From an uncultured Blautia sp. (GTDB lineage: Bacteria; Bacillota; Clostridia; Lachnospirales; Lachnospiraceae), in the NCBI GenBank assembly GCA_934371915.1, contig CAKROE010000001.1, positions 1 through 64,000 on the forward strand: 64,000 nucleotides of DNA. The letters are read 5' to 3'. The translations under genes were made by a program, and so were the position numbers. The notes beneath the pieces were generated by a model, which was not told where the DNA came from, made no database searches, and saw nothing but the letters and a program-made list of their open reading frames with translations. This document shows, one piece after another, positions 42,306-51,614 of the stretch (position 1 is the stretch's first letter; each line of letters starts with the position of its first letter).

Positions 42306-43901
42306 ATGAAGAGAAAATTACTGGCGGTTATGATGGCGGTCTGCATGACTGCATCCTTTGCAGGGGGAACAGCGACTGTATTCGCAGCACAGGAGGAAAG
42401 TGCAGCGAAGGACGAAGTGATCGTAACTATGCCGACAACATCAGAGCCGGAATCCGGTTTTGATCCGGCATATGGATGGGGCGCAGGAGAGCATGTACAT
42501 GAACCGCTGATCCAGAGTACGCTTACTATTACCAATACAGATCTTTCTATCGGGAAAGACCTGGCAACAGATTATTCTGTCAGTGATGATGGACTTACCT
42601 GGACTGTCAAAATTCGAGATGATGTCAAATTCACGGACGGAGAACCGCTGACAGCATCGGACGTGGCATTTACATATAATAACTGCCGCGATAACAGTTC
42701 CGTCAATGATTTTTCCATGCTGAAAGAAGCAGTGGCGGTGGATGACACAACTGTTGAATTCCATATGAATACACCATTTGCGGTCTGGCCATATACCATG
42801 GCAATTGTAGGAATCGTTCCGGAGCATGCTTATGATGAAAATTACGGACAGAATCCAATTGGTTCCGGACGCTATATCATGAAACAGTGGGACAAAGGAC
42901 AGCAGGTTATTTTTGAGGCAAATCCGGATTACTATGGAGAAGCGCCAAAAATGAAAAAAGTAACAGTTCTTTTCATGGAAGAAGATGCAGCACTGGCAGC
43001 AGCACAGTCTGGCACGGTAGATGTGGCACATACAGCGGCATCCTATTCAGATATAACGGTTGACGGATATGATCTGTTCAGCGTGCAGACAGTAGACAAC
43101 CGTGGATTCAATCTTCCGGCAACTGCGGCAGAGGAAATTGACGGAGTAACTTATGGAAATGACTTCACCAGTGATGTAGAAGTAAGACGTGCGATCAATA
43201 TTGGCATTGACCGCGAAGAAATGATCGAAAATGTTTTGAACGGTTACGGAACCCCGGCATACAGCGTGTGCGACAAGATGCCATGGTACAATGAAGAAGC
43301 AGAAGTAGAATACGATCTGGATAAGGCAAAAGAAATTCTTGAAGCAGCAGGCTGGGCAGAAGGTGATGACGGAATCCGTGAAAAAGACGGTGCGCGTGCA
43401 GAATTTACCATGCTGTATCCGGCATCTGATTCTGTTCGTCAGGCACTGGCAGAGGACAGTAAGAACCAGCTTGCTGAACTTGGAATTGAAGTGACAACAG
43501 AGGGTGTTGACTGGGATACTGCCTACACAAGAGCAGAGTCTGAGCCACTTGTATGGGGATGGGGTGCACATACACCAATGGAGCTGTACAACATCTATCA
43601 TACAATGAGCGAAACCGGCCTTGCAGAATATTCTCCATATGCAAACGAAACCGTAGACAAATACATGGATGAAGCACTGAAATCCAGTGATCTGGAAGCG
43701 TCTTATGATCTCTGGAAAAAAGCCCAGTGGGATGGCGAGAGCGGAATTACACAGGAAGGTGATATCCCGTGGATCTGGCTTTGCAATATCGATCATCTGT
43801 ACTTTGTCAAAGACGGACTTAAGGTAGCTGACCAGAAGATCCATCCACACGGACATGGCTGGTCTATCGTAAATAACGTAGATCAGTGGTCATGGGAGTA
43901 A
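42306..43901 (+). CDS. ABC importer substrate-binding protein (family 5), second Nik/Opp-type system
   Basis: 531 residues. Signal peptide MKRKLLAVMMAVCMTASFAG… ending near VFAA, no clear lipobox. The body is family-5 (P-D-Y-Y-G-E-A-P-K, YNNCRDNS, IPWIWLCNID). The extreme C-terminus has a His cluster HPHGHGW (H513, H515, H517), a good metal-ligand candidate that fits nickel or metal-chelate binding; dipeptide binding remains possible. ATG 42306 has AAAGGAGG 10 nt upstream; a start at 42279 would place that site inside the gene. Confidence 0.87.
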   Translation: MKRKLLAVMMAVCMTASFAGGTATVFAAQEESAAKDEVIVTMPTTSEPESGFDPAYGWGAGEHVHEPLIQSTLTITNTDLSIGKDLATDYSVSDDGLTWTVKIRDDVKFTDGEPLTASDVAFTYNNCRDNSSVNDFSMLKEAVAVDDTTVEFHMNTPFAVWPYTMAIVGIVPEHAYDENYGQNPIGSGRYIMKQWDKGQQVIFEANPDYYGEAPKMKKVTVLFMEEDAALAAAQSGTVDVAHTAASYSDITVDGYDLFSVQTVDNRGFNLPATAAEEIDGVTYGNDFTSDVEVRRAINIGIDREEMIENVLNGYGTPAYSVCDKMPWYNEEAEVEYDLDKAKEILEAAGWAEGDDGIREKDGARAEFTMLYPASDSVRQALAEDSKNQLAELGIEVTTEGVDWDTAYTRAESEPLVWGWGAHTPMELYNIYHTMSETGLAEYSPYANETVDKYMDEALKSSDLEASYDLWKKAQWDGESGITQEGDIPWIWLCNIDHLYFVKDGLKVADQKIHPHGHGWSIVNNVDQWSWE

Positions 43902-43907
43902 CAGATC

Positions 43908-44903
43908 TTGAATAATTTAAAAGCAAAATTTATCTTAAAAAATTTCATCAAAGTGCTGCTTCTGCTGTTTGCAGTCAGTGTTGCCGCTTTTGCACTTATG
44001 ACAGCTTCTCCGATCGATCCTCTGAAAGCGAATGTCGGACAGGCTGCACTTGGAAGCATGAGTCAGGAACAGATTGCAAAACTTGAAGAATACTGGGGCG
44101 TGGGACAACCGCCCCTGCAGCGTTACATTGCCTGGTTCAGGGATTTTGTGAGGGGAGATATGGGAATATCTCTCCTTTATCGCCAGAAAGTTACGACAGT
44201 GATCGCGGTAAAACTTGGAAATTCTTTGTTCCTGATGATCATTGCGTGGGTTTTGTCCGGACTGATCGGATTTTTGCTGGGTTCACTTGCAGGTATGAAT
44301 CGTGGAAAGCCGGTTGATAAGATCATCAAAGGATACTGTCTGGTGATCTCCAGCACTCCGGCATTCTGGATTGCCATGTTATTGCTGATTATATTTGGGG
44401 TATGGCTCAAAATACTTCCCATAGGATTAAGCGTACCGATTGGAGTGGAGGCAAGCGGAGTGACTTTTCTTGACCGCGTGCGTCATGCGATTCTCCCGGC
44501 AGTGACACTTTCCATCACAGGAATATCCAATATTGCCATGCATACCAGGGAAAAAATGATCGACATCTGCGACAGTGATTATGTGCTTTTTGCAAAAGCA
44601 AGAGGAGAGAGCAGCTGGCAGATTTTCAAAAATCATGGTTTCCGCAATGTCCTTGGCCCGGCCGTGACACTTCAGTTTGCTTCGATCAGCGAGATCTTCG
44701 GAGGCTCAGTCCTTGTGGAGCAGGTCTTTTCCTATCCGGGACTTGGACAGGCAGCGGTCAGTGCAGGTCTTGGAAGTGATATGCCGCTTCTGATGGCGAT
44801 TACGATCATAAGCGCATTGTTCGTGTTTGGAGGAAACTTTATAGCGAATATTTTGTACGGAGTCATTGACCCACGAATCCGAAGAGGGGGTGTGGGAAGA
44901 TGA
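43908..44903 (+). CDS. ABC importer permease (NikB/DppB-like), second system
   Basis: 331 residues, six helices, coupling loop CDSDYVLFAKARGESSWQ, and conserved LVEQVFSYPGLGQAAV near the end. TTG start, 6 nt after the SBP stop, with GGGAG overlapping that stop. ATGA overlap with the next gene. Confidence 0.9.
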   Translation: MNNLKAKFILKNFIKVLLLLFAVSVAAFALMTASPIDPLKANVGQAALGSMSQEQIAKLEEYWGVGQPPLQRYIAWFRDFVRGDMGISLLYRQKVTTVIAVKLGNSLFLMIIAWVLSGLIGFLLGSLAGMNRGKPVDKIIKGYCLVISSTPAFWIAMLLLIIFGVWLKILPIGLSVPIGVEASGVTFLDRVRHAILPAVTLSITGISNIAMHTREKMIDICDSDYVLFAKARGESSWQIFKNHGFRNVLGPAVTLQFASISEIFGGSVLVEQVFSYPGLGQAAVSAGLGSDMPLLMAITIISALFVFGGNFIANILYGVIDPRIRRGGVGR

Positions 44904-45727
44904 AAAACAGATGGAATCGCAGAAAAACGCTGGTGCTCTGGCTTGTTATCGCAGTGGTGTTTCTTGCAGCAGTCTGTATCGGCGGTCTGTTCTGCGAAGA
45001 TGCGGCAAAGGCAACAGATTTTTCCAGAAAGAACATTGCACCCTGCCTGAAATATCCGTTTGGTACAGACTGGCTTGGAAGAGATATGTTTGCGCGGACA
45101 GTCAGAGGACTTTCTATCAGTATTATCATAGGAGTATGTGCAGCTACGTTCAGTGCGGTCATGGCATTCATTCTGGGAGTTGTATCTGCAACAATGGGAA
45201 AAACAGCAGATACCATTGTGACATGGATTATAGATCTGGTTATGGGAATCCCACATATGCTTCTTCTGATCCTTATCTGTGTTGCATGCGGAAGAGGACT
45301 TAAGGGAGTCATTCTTGGAGTTGCGCTGACGCACTGGACATCTCTGGCGAGACTGATCAGAGGTGAAGTGCTGCAGCTCAAAGAACAGATCTATATAAAA
45401 ACAGCCAGAAAACTTGGAAAAAGCAACCTGTATATTGCGATGAAACATATGGCTCCACATCTGCTTCCGCAGTTTATCGTCGGACTTGTTCTTCTTTTTC
45501 CACATGCGATCCTTCATGAATCCGGTATTACTTTTCTTGGGTTCGGGCTGTCAAACGAGCAGCCTGCAATTGGAATTATTTTGTCAGAAGCAATGAAATA
45601 TCTGATCACAGGCAAATGGTGGCTTGCGCTGTTTCCGGGAATCATGCTGGTGATTACCGTTGTATGCTTTTATACAACGGGAGAAAACCTTCGCAGACTG
45701 CTGGATCCGGCAAGTGCACACGAATAG
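44900..45727 (+). CDS. ABC importer permease (NikC/DppC-like), second system
   Basis: 275 residues. Signature PFGTDWLGRDMFARTVRGLSIS near residue 50, coupling loop KEQIYIKTARKLGKSN, and HESGITFLGFGLSNEQPAIG. It pairs with the upstream permease; translation coupled by a 4-nt overlap. Confidence 0.9.
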   Translation: MKNRWNRRKTLVLWLVIAVVFLAAVCIGGLFCEDAAKATDFSRKNIAPCLKYPFGTDWLGRDMFARTVRGLSISIIIGVCAATFSAVMAFILGVVSATMGKTADTIVTWIIDLVMGIPHMLLLILICVACGRGLKGVILGVALTHWTSLARLIRGEVLQLKEQIYIKTARKLGKSNLYIAMKHMAPHLLPQFIVGLVLLFPHAILHESGITFLGFGLSNEQPAIGIILSEAMKYLITGKWWLALFPGIMLVITVVCFYTTGENLRRLLDPASAHE

Positions 45728-45736
45728 GAGATTAAA

Positions 45737-46657
45737 ATGGATAAGGAAAAAATTCTGGAAATCAACAATTTGAAAATATCCTTTACCCAGTACCGGAAAG
45801 GAATGCAACAGACAGAACTGCCTGTGATCAAAGACTTAAGTGTCACAATCCACGCAGGAGAAATGGTGGCAGTAGTCGGCTCTTCCGGTTCCGGCAAAAG
45901 TCTGCTGGCGCATGGGATCCTGGGGATTCTGCCATATAATGCGGAAATGGGTGGAGAAATACGATACTGCGGAAAGCCTCTGACAGAAAAAAACATTCGA
46001 AAACTGCGGGGAAAAGAGATTGTTCTGGTTCCACAGAGTACGGCTTATCTGGATCCTCTGATGAAGGTAGGGAGACAGATCTGCAAAGGACAGAAAGATA
46101 AAGAAAAGAAGCATCGTCTGGATACAATTTTTGAGGAATATTCGCTGGACAAAAAGGTTCAGGAGCAGTATCCGTTTGAACTTTCCGGAGGGATGACCAG
46201 AAGAATTATGATCTCTACGGCGCTGGTCGAAAAGCCTAAGCTGGTTATTGCAGATGAGCCGACACCGGGACTGGATCCGAAACTTGCAAAACGTGCAATG
46301 GAACATTTCCGGCAGCTTGCAGATATGGGGGCTGCCGTTCTGGTCATTACACATGATCTGGAGCTTGCGTTGGAAACGGTGGACAGGGTACAGGTGTTTT
46401 ATGCCGGACATACGATAGAAGATGCGTCGGTGGATGATTTTGAGAGGGAAGAAACTCTGCGCCATCCATATAGCAGAGCGCTCTGGCGTGCAATGCCGAA
46501 GCATGGTTTTTATTATATTGGTGGTGTACAGCCCTATGTAAAAGATAATCTGCAGGGATGTCCGTTTGCACCGCGATGTGACATGGCATCGCGGGAATGT
46601 CAGGGTGAAATTCCATGGAAAGTTTCCGGAAGTGGATATGTGAGGTGCATATTATGA
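45737..46657 (+). CDS. ABC importer ATPase (NikD/DppD-like), second system
   Basis: 306 residues. Walker A GSSGSGKSLLAHG (Thr of GKST replaced by Leu after Ser), signature LSGGMTRRIMI, Walker B LVIADEPTPGLD, H-loop THD. The C-terminal oligopeptide-transporter extension includes a Cys cluster C-P-F-A-P-R-C…C…C (iron-sulfur-type in relatives). ATGA overlap with the next ATPase. Confidence 0.9.
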   Translation: MDKEKILEINNLKISFTQYRKGMQQTELPVIKDLSVTIHAGEMVAVVGSSGSGKSLLAHGILGILPYNAEMGGEIRYCGKPLTEKNIRKLRGKEIVLVPQSTAYLDPLMKVGRQICKGQKDKEKKHRLDTIFEEYSLDKKVQEQYPFELSGGMTRRIMISTALVEKPKLVIADEPTPGLDPKLAKRAMEHFRQLADMGAAVLVITHDLELALETVDRVQVFYAGHTIEDASVDDFEREETLRHPYSRALWRAMPKHGFYYIGGVQPYVKDNLQGCPFAPRCDMASRECQGEIPWKVSGSGYVRCIL

Positions 46658-47259
46658 AACTTGAGGTCAGAGATCTGTCCTTTTGGTATGAGGAAAAAGG
46701 CAGACAGATATTGAGTCAGTTCAGCCTGAGTGCGGACAGCAGTGAACGTGTGGGAATCATAGCGCCCAGCGGCTTTGGAAAAACAACTCTGTGTAAGATC
46801 CTGTCAGGATACGAAAAGCCGCAAAGCGGCGAGGTACTTCTTGACGGCAAACCGCTTAAAGAATATGGTACATACTGCCCGGTACAGATGATCTGGCAGC
46901 ACCCGGAGCAGGCGGTAAATCCGAGACTTCGCATGAAAAATGTAATCGAAGAGGGAGACAGGACAGATCCGGAACTGATTGAAAAGCTGGGAATAGAACC
47001 CGACTGGATGAACAGATTTCCGACAGAACTTTCGGGAGGAGAACTTCAGCGGTTCTGCATTGCAAGGGCTTTGGGACAGAGAACACGTTTTCTTCTCGCG
47101 GATGAGATTACAACTATGCTGGATCTTATTACCCAGAGCCAGATCTGGCATTTTCTCATAGAGGAGACAGAACGGCGGGATATCGGAATGCTGGTAGTCA
47201 GCCACAACCCGGAACTGATCGGGAAAGTATGTACAAGAATTGTTGAACTGAATAAATAA
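46654..47259 (+). CDS. Short ABC importer ATPase (NikE-like), second system
   Basis: 201 residues, shorter than DppF types and without the C-terminal extension. Walker A APSGFGKTTLCK, signature LSGGELQRFCI, Walker B FLLADEITTMLD, H-loop SHN. ATG at 46654 overlaps the previous stop; GAGGTG serves as ribosome site. A longer frame from 46615 is only overlap. Confidence 0.88.
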   Translation: MKLEVRDLSFWYEEKGRQILSQFSLSADSSERVGIIAPSGFGKTTLCKILSGYEKPQSGEVLLDGKPLKEYGTYCPVQMIWQHPEQAVNPRLRMKNVIEEGDRTDPELIEKLGIEPDWMNRFPTELSGGELQRFCIARALGQRTRFLLADEITTMLDLITQSQIWHFLIEETERRDIGMLVVSHNPELIGKVCTRIVELNK

Positions 47260-47263
47260 TCGG

Positions 47264-47327
47264 GCACCGGTTTATCAGGCTGTGGTATGGAAAGTCAGGC
47301 TTGATAGACTGGTGCTTTTCTTTTTCT
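47264..47327 (+). terminator. Terminator of the second ABC operon
   Basis: Long imperfect stem (GCACCGGT…TATCA…GCT pairing with AGTC…TTGATA…ACTGGTGC) followed by TTTTCTTTTTC. Confidence 0.8.
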
Positions 47328-47404
47328 TTGTATGAAAAACCACCAAAATTCGTTAGTTGAAATTGTGCATAAGAACTAAAAATACAATAATTTATTTAAG
47401 TATA

Positions 47405-47432
47405 TTGACACAAGTAACAAATATTGTATAAT
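47405..47432 (+). promoter_or_regulatory. Promoter of the Cys/Met lyase–nhaC pair
   Basis: -35 TTGACA (47405-47410), 16-bp spacer, -10 TATAAT (47427-47432): near consensus. No SAM riboswitch or T-box is seen before the gene. Confidence 0.85.
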
Positions 47433-47509
47433 GGCATCATAAATTGGTTCAACCAATCAACCACAGTACCGCAGAACCAAAGAAATGTGCAAAGAAAGGA
47501 AAGAAAGCA

Positions 47510-48679
47510 ATGACAGACAATCAGGATTTACTGGCAATGACACATGTGGGTGAAGATCCGCATAAATACATGAAATCAGTTACACCACCGGTTTTTATGA
47601 ATTCACTTCATGTATTCGACACAGTGAAAGACTATTTTGACGTAGATATTTTTAATGATGAATTTTACTATGGAAGAGCATCTAACCCGACCGTTGCAAT
47701 TCTTGAGAAAAAGATCGCAGCACTGGAGCATGGTTCAAGAGCAGTTGTATTTTCCGCAGGAATGGCAGCATGCGCAGCAGCAATCTTAAGAGTCTGCACA
47801 GCAGGAAGCAATGTAATCTGCATTAAAGAAAGCTATGGTCCGGTACAGCATCTTCTTGATGAGTTCCTTGGACCGAAATACAATGTTTCTGTTACATATG
47901 TAGATGGAAGAACAGTCAAAGAATTTGAAGATGCGATCCGTCCGGAAACAAAGATGATCATTCTTGAGAGCCCTACCACACTTTTATTCAATGTTGTAGA
48001 TCTGGAAGGTGTTGCAAAACTCGCAAAAGAACACGGCATTAAAACTTACATCGACAACACATATTCCACACCACTTTTCCAGAAACCACTGGATATGGGA
48101 ATCGACATTGTTATGCATACAATGACAAAATACATCGGCGGACACAGCGACCTGGTAGGTGGAGTACTTGTTTCCAAAGATGAACAGCTGATGCGTGACC
48201 TTATGGTTCAGAGAGACTGGTTCGGCGGTGTTATGGGACCTATGGAAGCATGGCTTGCGATCCGCGGTCTTCGTACTCTGGATGTACGTATGCAGAGACA
48301 TTATGAGACAGCAATGGAAGTTGCAAAATTCCTCGAAAAACAGCCAAAAGTGAAACGTGTATTCTTTACAGGACTTCCGTCTCACCCACAGTATGAACTT
48401 GCGAGAAAACAGCAGAAGGGTGAATGCGGTCTGATGAGTCTTGAGATCGACGGAACACTCGAAGAGACAGAGACCTTTGTAAACAGCCTGAAACTCTTTG
48501 AAAAAGGATGCTCATGGGGCGGATTCGAGAGCCTTGCAATCGCTTATACATACAACTGGACAGATGAGCAGTGTGCATTCCTGAATGTATCACGTAATAT
48601 CGTCAGAATCCACTGTGGACTTGAAGGAACAGAAAACCTGATCGCAGACCTGAAACAGGCGCTTGACAAAATTTCATAA
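47510..48679 (+). CDS. PLP-dependent Cys/Met-metabolism enzyme (methionine gamma-lyase-like)
   Basis: 389 residues. Fold-type I Cys/Met PLP family: YGRASNPT, SAGMAA, the D-N-T-Y-S-T segment, and the PLP lysine K207 in TKYIGGHSD. Could be methionine gamma-lyase, cystathionine gamma-lyase or gamma-synthase; motifs alone do not separate these. ATG 47510 has GAAAGGA; the upstream TTG-initiated extension is not used. It precedes nhaC by 12 nt, so the pair may import and degrade a sulfur amino acid. Confidence 0.87.
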   Translation: MTDNQDLLAMTHVGEDPHKYMKSVTPPVFMNSLHVFDTVKDYFDVDIFNDEFYYGRASNPTVAILEKKIAALEHGSRAVVFSAGMAACAAAILRVCTAGSNVICIKESYGPVQHLLDEFLGPKYNVSVTYVDGRTVKEFEDAIRPETKMIILESPTTLLFNVVDLEGVAKLAKEHGIKTYIDNTYSTPLFQKPLDMGIDIVMHTMTKYIGGHSDLVGGVLVSKDEQLMRDLMVQRDWFGGVMGPMEAWLAIRGLRTLDVRMQRHYETAMEVAKFLEKQPKVKRVFFTGLPSHPQYELARKQQKGECGLMSLEIDGTLEETETFVNSLKLFEKGCSWGGFESLAIAYTYNWTDEQCAFLNVSRNIVRIHCGLEGTENLIADLKQALDKIS

Positions 48680-48691
48680 AGGAGAACTTTC

Positions 48692-50173
48692 ATGGAAGCA
48701 AAAAAGAAAGAAATCAAGAAACCAACACTTTTTACAGCAGTACTGCCATTGATTTTTATGTTTGTTGTCCTTTTTACGGGACTCGTTATTTACAGCATTG
48801 ATATCAAGATCCTTCTGATCATCTGTGCAGCATTTACAATCTGTGTGTGCATGTATCAGGGACACACATGGAAAGATATTGAAGATGAGATCGTTGCGAA
48901 ACTTGCAAAAGCTTTCCCGGCGATCATGATCCTGATCTGCGTAGGTCTTATGATCGGCGCATGGGTAGTAAGCGGAACAATTCCGTTCCTTGTATATATC
49001 GGACTTCAGATCATCAGCCCGAAATATATTATCATCACTTCCTTCCTTGTTACTGTAATCCTTTCTGTAAGTACAGGTACTTCCTGGGGTGCAGCAGGTA
49101 CAGTAGGAGCCGCTCTTATCAGTGTGGCAGCAGGTATGGGAGCACCGCTTCCGGCAGTTGCAGGTGCGATCGTAGCAGGTGCATACTTCGGAGATAAAAT
49201 GTCACCACTTTCTGACAGTACAAATATGTCTGCCATTGCAACAGAGACAAACCTGTATCAGCATATCGGACATATGTTTTATACAACAGTTCCTGGATTT
49301 ATCGTAAGCTGTATTGTTTATCTGGTCGCAGGAGCACATTTTGCAAGTGATTCACAGGTTGGACAGGTAGATGAGATCATCAGTACTCTTGGTAAACTTT
49401 TCAATCTTTCCATGCCGACAGGACTGCTTCTTCTGATTCCGTGCGTGATCGTAATCGCAGGATCACTTATGAAAAAACCTACGATTCCGGTTATGATCAT
49501 TTCTTCTGCAGTTGCAGTTGTAATTGCCATGGCAATTCAGGGATTCTCTTTCTCAGACTGCGCAGCAAGTATGGTAAGCGGATTCAAGATGGAAATGCTT
49601 CACACATCTGTAGATCTTGAAAATATTGTTGAACAGATACCAAATCTTCTTCAGAGAGGTGGTATGAGTTCCATGATGAACACCGCACTGATGGCATTCT
49701 GTGGTTTCTCCTTCATCGGAGCCCTTACTGTATGCGGAAGTATGGAACTGATTCTGGAACGTATCATGAAACATATTCATGGTACCGGACAGCTGATCAC
49801 ACTGACTGTTGCTCTTGGTGTAGTTATGATCACAGTAATCGGAGAAGCTACTGTAACATTCCTTATGATCGGTGGTATGTTCCGTCCGGAATACATCAAA
49901 CGTGGACTTGAGTCCAAAAACCTTTCCAGATCTCTGGAAGACAGTATTACCGTCGTAGAGCCGCTGGTACCGTGGTCACTGGCAGGTGTATATATGACAT
50001 CTGTACTTGGTGTACCGACTGTTCAGTATGCTCCATGGGCAGTTCTCTGCTACACAGGTGTATTCTTTGCAATCCTCTGGGGATTCACAGGATTCGGAAT
50101 CAAAAAGATCACAAAAGATTCTCCGGCATACGAAGAGTATCTTCAGTTATCCGGAAAATCAGCAGAGGAATAA
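48692..50173 (+). CDS. nhaC: NhaC-family Na+/H+ antiporter or Na+-coupled amino-acid transporter
   Basis: 493 residues, about twelve helices. NhaC-family motifs GTSWGAAGTVGAALISVAAG and GAYFGDKMSPLSDSTNMSA are present. Members exchange Na+ for H+; related MetT proteins move methionine. Its position right after a Cys/Met lyase makes the amino-acid option attractive, by context only. Confidence 0.88.
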   Translation: MEAKKKEIKKPTLFTAVLPLIFMFVVLFTGLVIYSIDIKILLIICAAFTICVCMYQGHTWKDIEDEIVAKLAKAFPAIMILICVGLMIGAWVVSGTIPFLVYIGLQIISPKYIIITSFLVTVILSVSTGTSWGAAGTVGAALISVAAGMGAPLPAVAGAIVAGAYFGDKMSPLSDSTNMSAIATETNLYQHIGHMFYTTVPGFIVSCIVYLVAGAHFASDSQVGQVDEIISTLGKLFNLSMPTGLLLLIPCVIVIAGSLMKKPTIPVMIISSAVAVVIAMAIQGFSFSDCAASMVSGFKMEMLHTSVDLENIVEQIPNLLQRGGMSSMMNTALMAFCGFSFIGALTVCGSMELILERIMKHIHGTGQLITLTVALGVVMITVIGEATVTFLMIGGMFRPEYIKRGLESKNLSRSLEDSITVVEPLVPWSLAGVYMTSVLGVPTVQYAPWAVLCYTGVFFAILWGFTGFGIKKITKDSPAYEEYLQLSGKSAEE

Positions 50174-50232
50174 TACCGGTTTAATCGGGGAGCCTCTCTT
50201 GACGTTTCTATAAGATTTCCTTATAATTAAAA

Positions 50233-50268
50233 GGATTCAGTGTCCATCAGGGACATTGAGTCCTTTTA
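50233..50268 (+). terminator. Terminator after nhaC
   Basis: GGATTCAGTGTCC / GGGACATTGAGTCC stem (one G-U or mismatch) with TTTTATTT. Confidence 0.85.
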
Positions 50269-50287
50269 TTTGGTGTCAAAGTATGCG

Positions 50288-50314
50288 AGAGAAGCTGCCA
50301 ATGGCAGCTTCTCT
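50288..50314. promoter_or_regulatory. 13-bp perfect palindrome before the GntR gene
   Basis: AGAGAAGCTGCCA-A-TGGCAGCTTCTCT, 52 bp before the regulator start, without a T run. It is either an operator (for example autoregulation) or a remnant terminator stem. Confidence 0.5.
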
Positions 50315-50365
50315 GTATCGTGGATTCTGCAGAACGCAGAAATTTATAGAAATTGAGGAAATTTT

Positions 50366-51085
50366 ATGAATAATGAAACAAATACTTCTTCGGATCAGGG
50401 CAACAGAATCTCGATGAAGCCGATCGAGAAAAAATCTCTGTATCTGAAAATCTCGGATTCGATTTATCGTTATATTCAGATGAATAATCTGCAGCCGGGA
50501 GATAAACTTCCATCCGAGCGTGATATGTCCTCCATGCTTCAGACAAGCAGAAATTCAGTACGTGAGGCTCTGCGTATACTGGAAGACAGGGGTCTGATAT
50601 ATGTAAAGACCGGAAGTGGTGTATTTATTAATAATCCGTATGGAGAGAATAATTCTCTGACGATTCAGCTTACGAACTGTACGTTGACGGAGATGGAGGA
50701 ACTTCAGAGTGCACTTGATCACGAAGCGGTAAAAAATGCGATGGAGAGAGGCACGATTCAGGAAAAAGACCGGCTGCTGGCTACGGCAACAGAGATGGTC
50801 CGCCTGGCTTCTGATAATCTTTACAGCCATGTGCTGGACCGCAGTTTTCATGACAGCCTGTACAAGATCGGTCGAAATAATGCGATTGAGCAGATGATCA
50901 ACAAGATTCGTTCTTATCGTTTTATTCAGCAGGAAGATTCCCAGAATGGAAATGACTCTATCTGGCTTGCTACAATTCCGCAGCATCTGGCGCTGGCGCA
51001 GGCTCTTAAAGACTGTAAGCTGGCAGCCGCGATTCAGGCAATCGATGAGATCAATGAGTATGGATTCAAAATTGCAGGAAAGTAA
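50366..51085 (+). CDS. GntR/FadR-family (FCD) transcriptional regulator
   Basis: 239 residues. N-terminal winged helix (KISDSIYRYIQMNNLQPGDKLPSERDMSSMLQTSRNSVREALRILEDRGLI, about 27-80) and a helical FCD effector domain with a metal-site-like H residue set (S-F-H-D-S). FCD regulators usually sense organic acids. Targets may include the neighbouring Cys/Met lyase–nhaC operon or itself. GAGGAAATTTT precedes the ATG. Confidence 0.9.
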   Translation: MNNETNTSSDQGNRISMKPIEKKSLYLKISDSIYRYIQMNNLQPGDKLPSERDMSSMLQTSRNSVREALRILEDRGLIYVKTGSGVFINNPYGENNSLTIQLTNCTLTEMEELQSALDHEAVKNAMERGTIQEKDRLLATATEMVRLASDNLYSHVLDRSFHDSLYKIGRNNAIEQMINKIRSYRFIQQEDSQNGNDSIWLATIPQHLALAQALKDCKLAAAIQAIDEINEYGFKIAGK

Positions 51086-51160
51086 GATACAGTTTTTGAA
51101 GTTTATTTGTAACTATTCCATTAAAGTAAAATCAGGGAACGGAAAGAGGCAGGAGAAACC

Positions 51161-51592
51161 ATGTCGGCAGATATGCAGAGCATCAAAGAACTTCACAGAG
51201 GTATCATTTCGGGCAAAACACAGGAAGAACTTGACGTTCTTTTATGGGACGCAGTTCTGGCATATCAGAATCAGACGCTGTATACTTTATCCGGACTGGA
51301 ATTTTCCTACACAGTAAAACATAAGAAAAACGGTGAATACAGCGGGGAACTTCTTGTTTCCCGCAAGGAAACCAGCAAGACACTGACAAGAAGCTCTGTA
51401 TTGCTGGCTTTTCATAAAGTTCTGGAAGCGACAGAAGTAACTTCGGAAGGTGATGAAGCATCCTTTCAGCCACCGGCATACCGCGGTCCGAAGGCAATCG
51501 GACAGATTTTCGGGATTTCTTATATCTTCAGCCTGTTTCTGGGATTTGGACTGATTCGCTTACAGGGGAATGGCAGGGGAAGAAAAGCATGA
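51161..51592 (+). CDS. Uncharacterised 143-aa protein
   Basis: ATG with GGCAGGAG upstream. Mixed helical/beta protein with a Thr/Ser-rich middle (RKETSKTLTRSS) and a hydrophobic C-terminal stretch (IGQIFGISYIFSLFLGFGLI) that may be membrane-associated. Family not recognised. It ends 22 bp before the fab promoter. Confidence 0.65.
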   Translation: MSADMQSIKELHRGIISGKTQEELDVLLWDAVLAYQNQTLYTLSGLEFSYTVKHKKNGEYSGELLVSRKETSKTLTRSSVLLAFHKVLEATEVTSEGDEASFQPPAYRGPKAIGQIFGISYIFSLFLGFGLIRLQGNGRGRKA

Positions 51593-51614
51593 ATAAAAAA
51601 GTGTTGATTTTTTC

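Noticed and set aside
47330-47509. SAM or T-box riboswitch before the Cys/Met lyase
   Set aside because: None of the conserved motifs of either class is seen; only a plain promoter.
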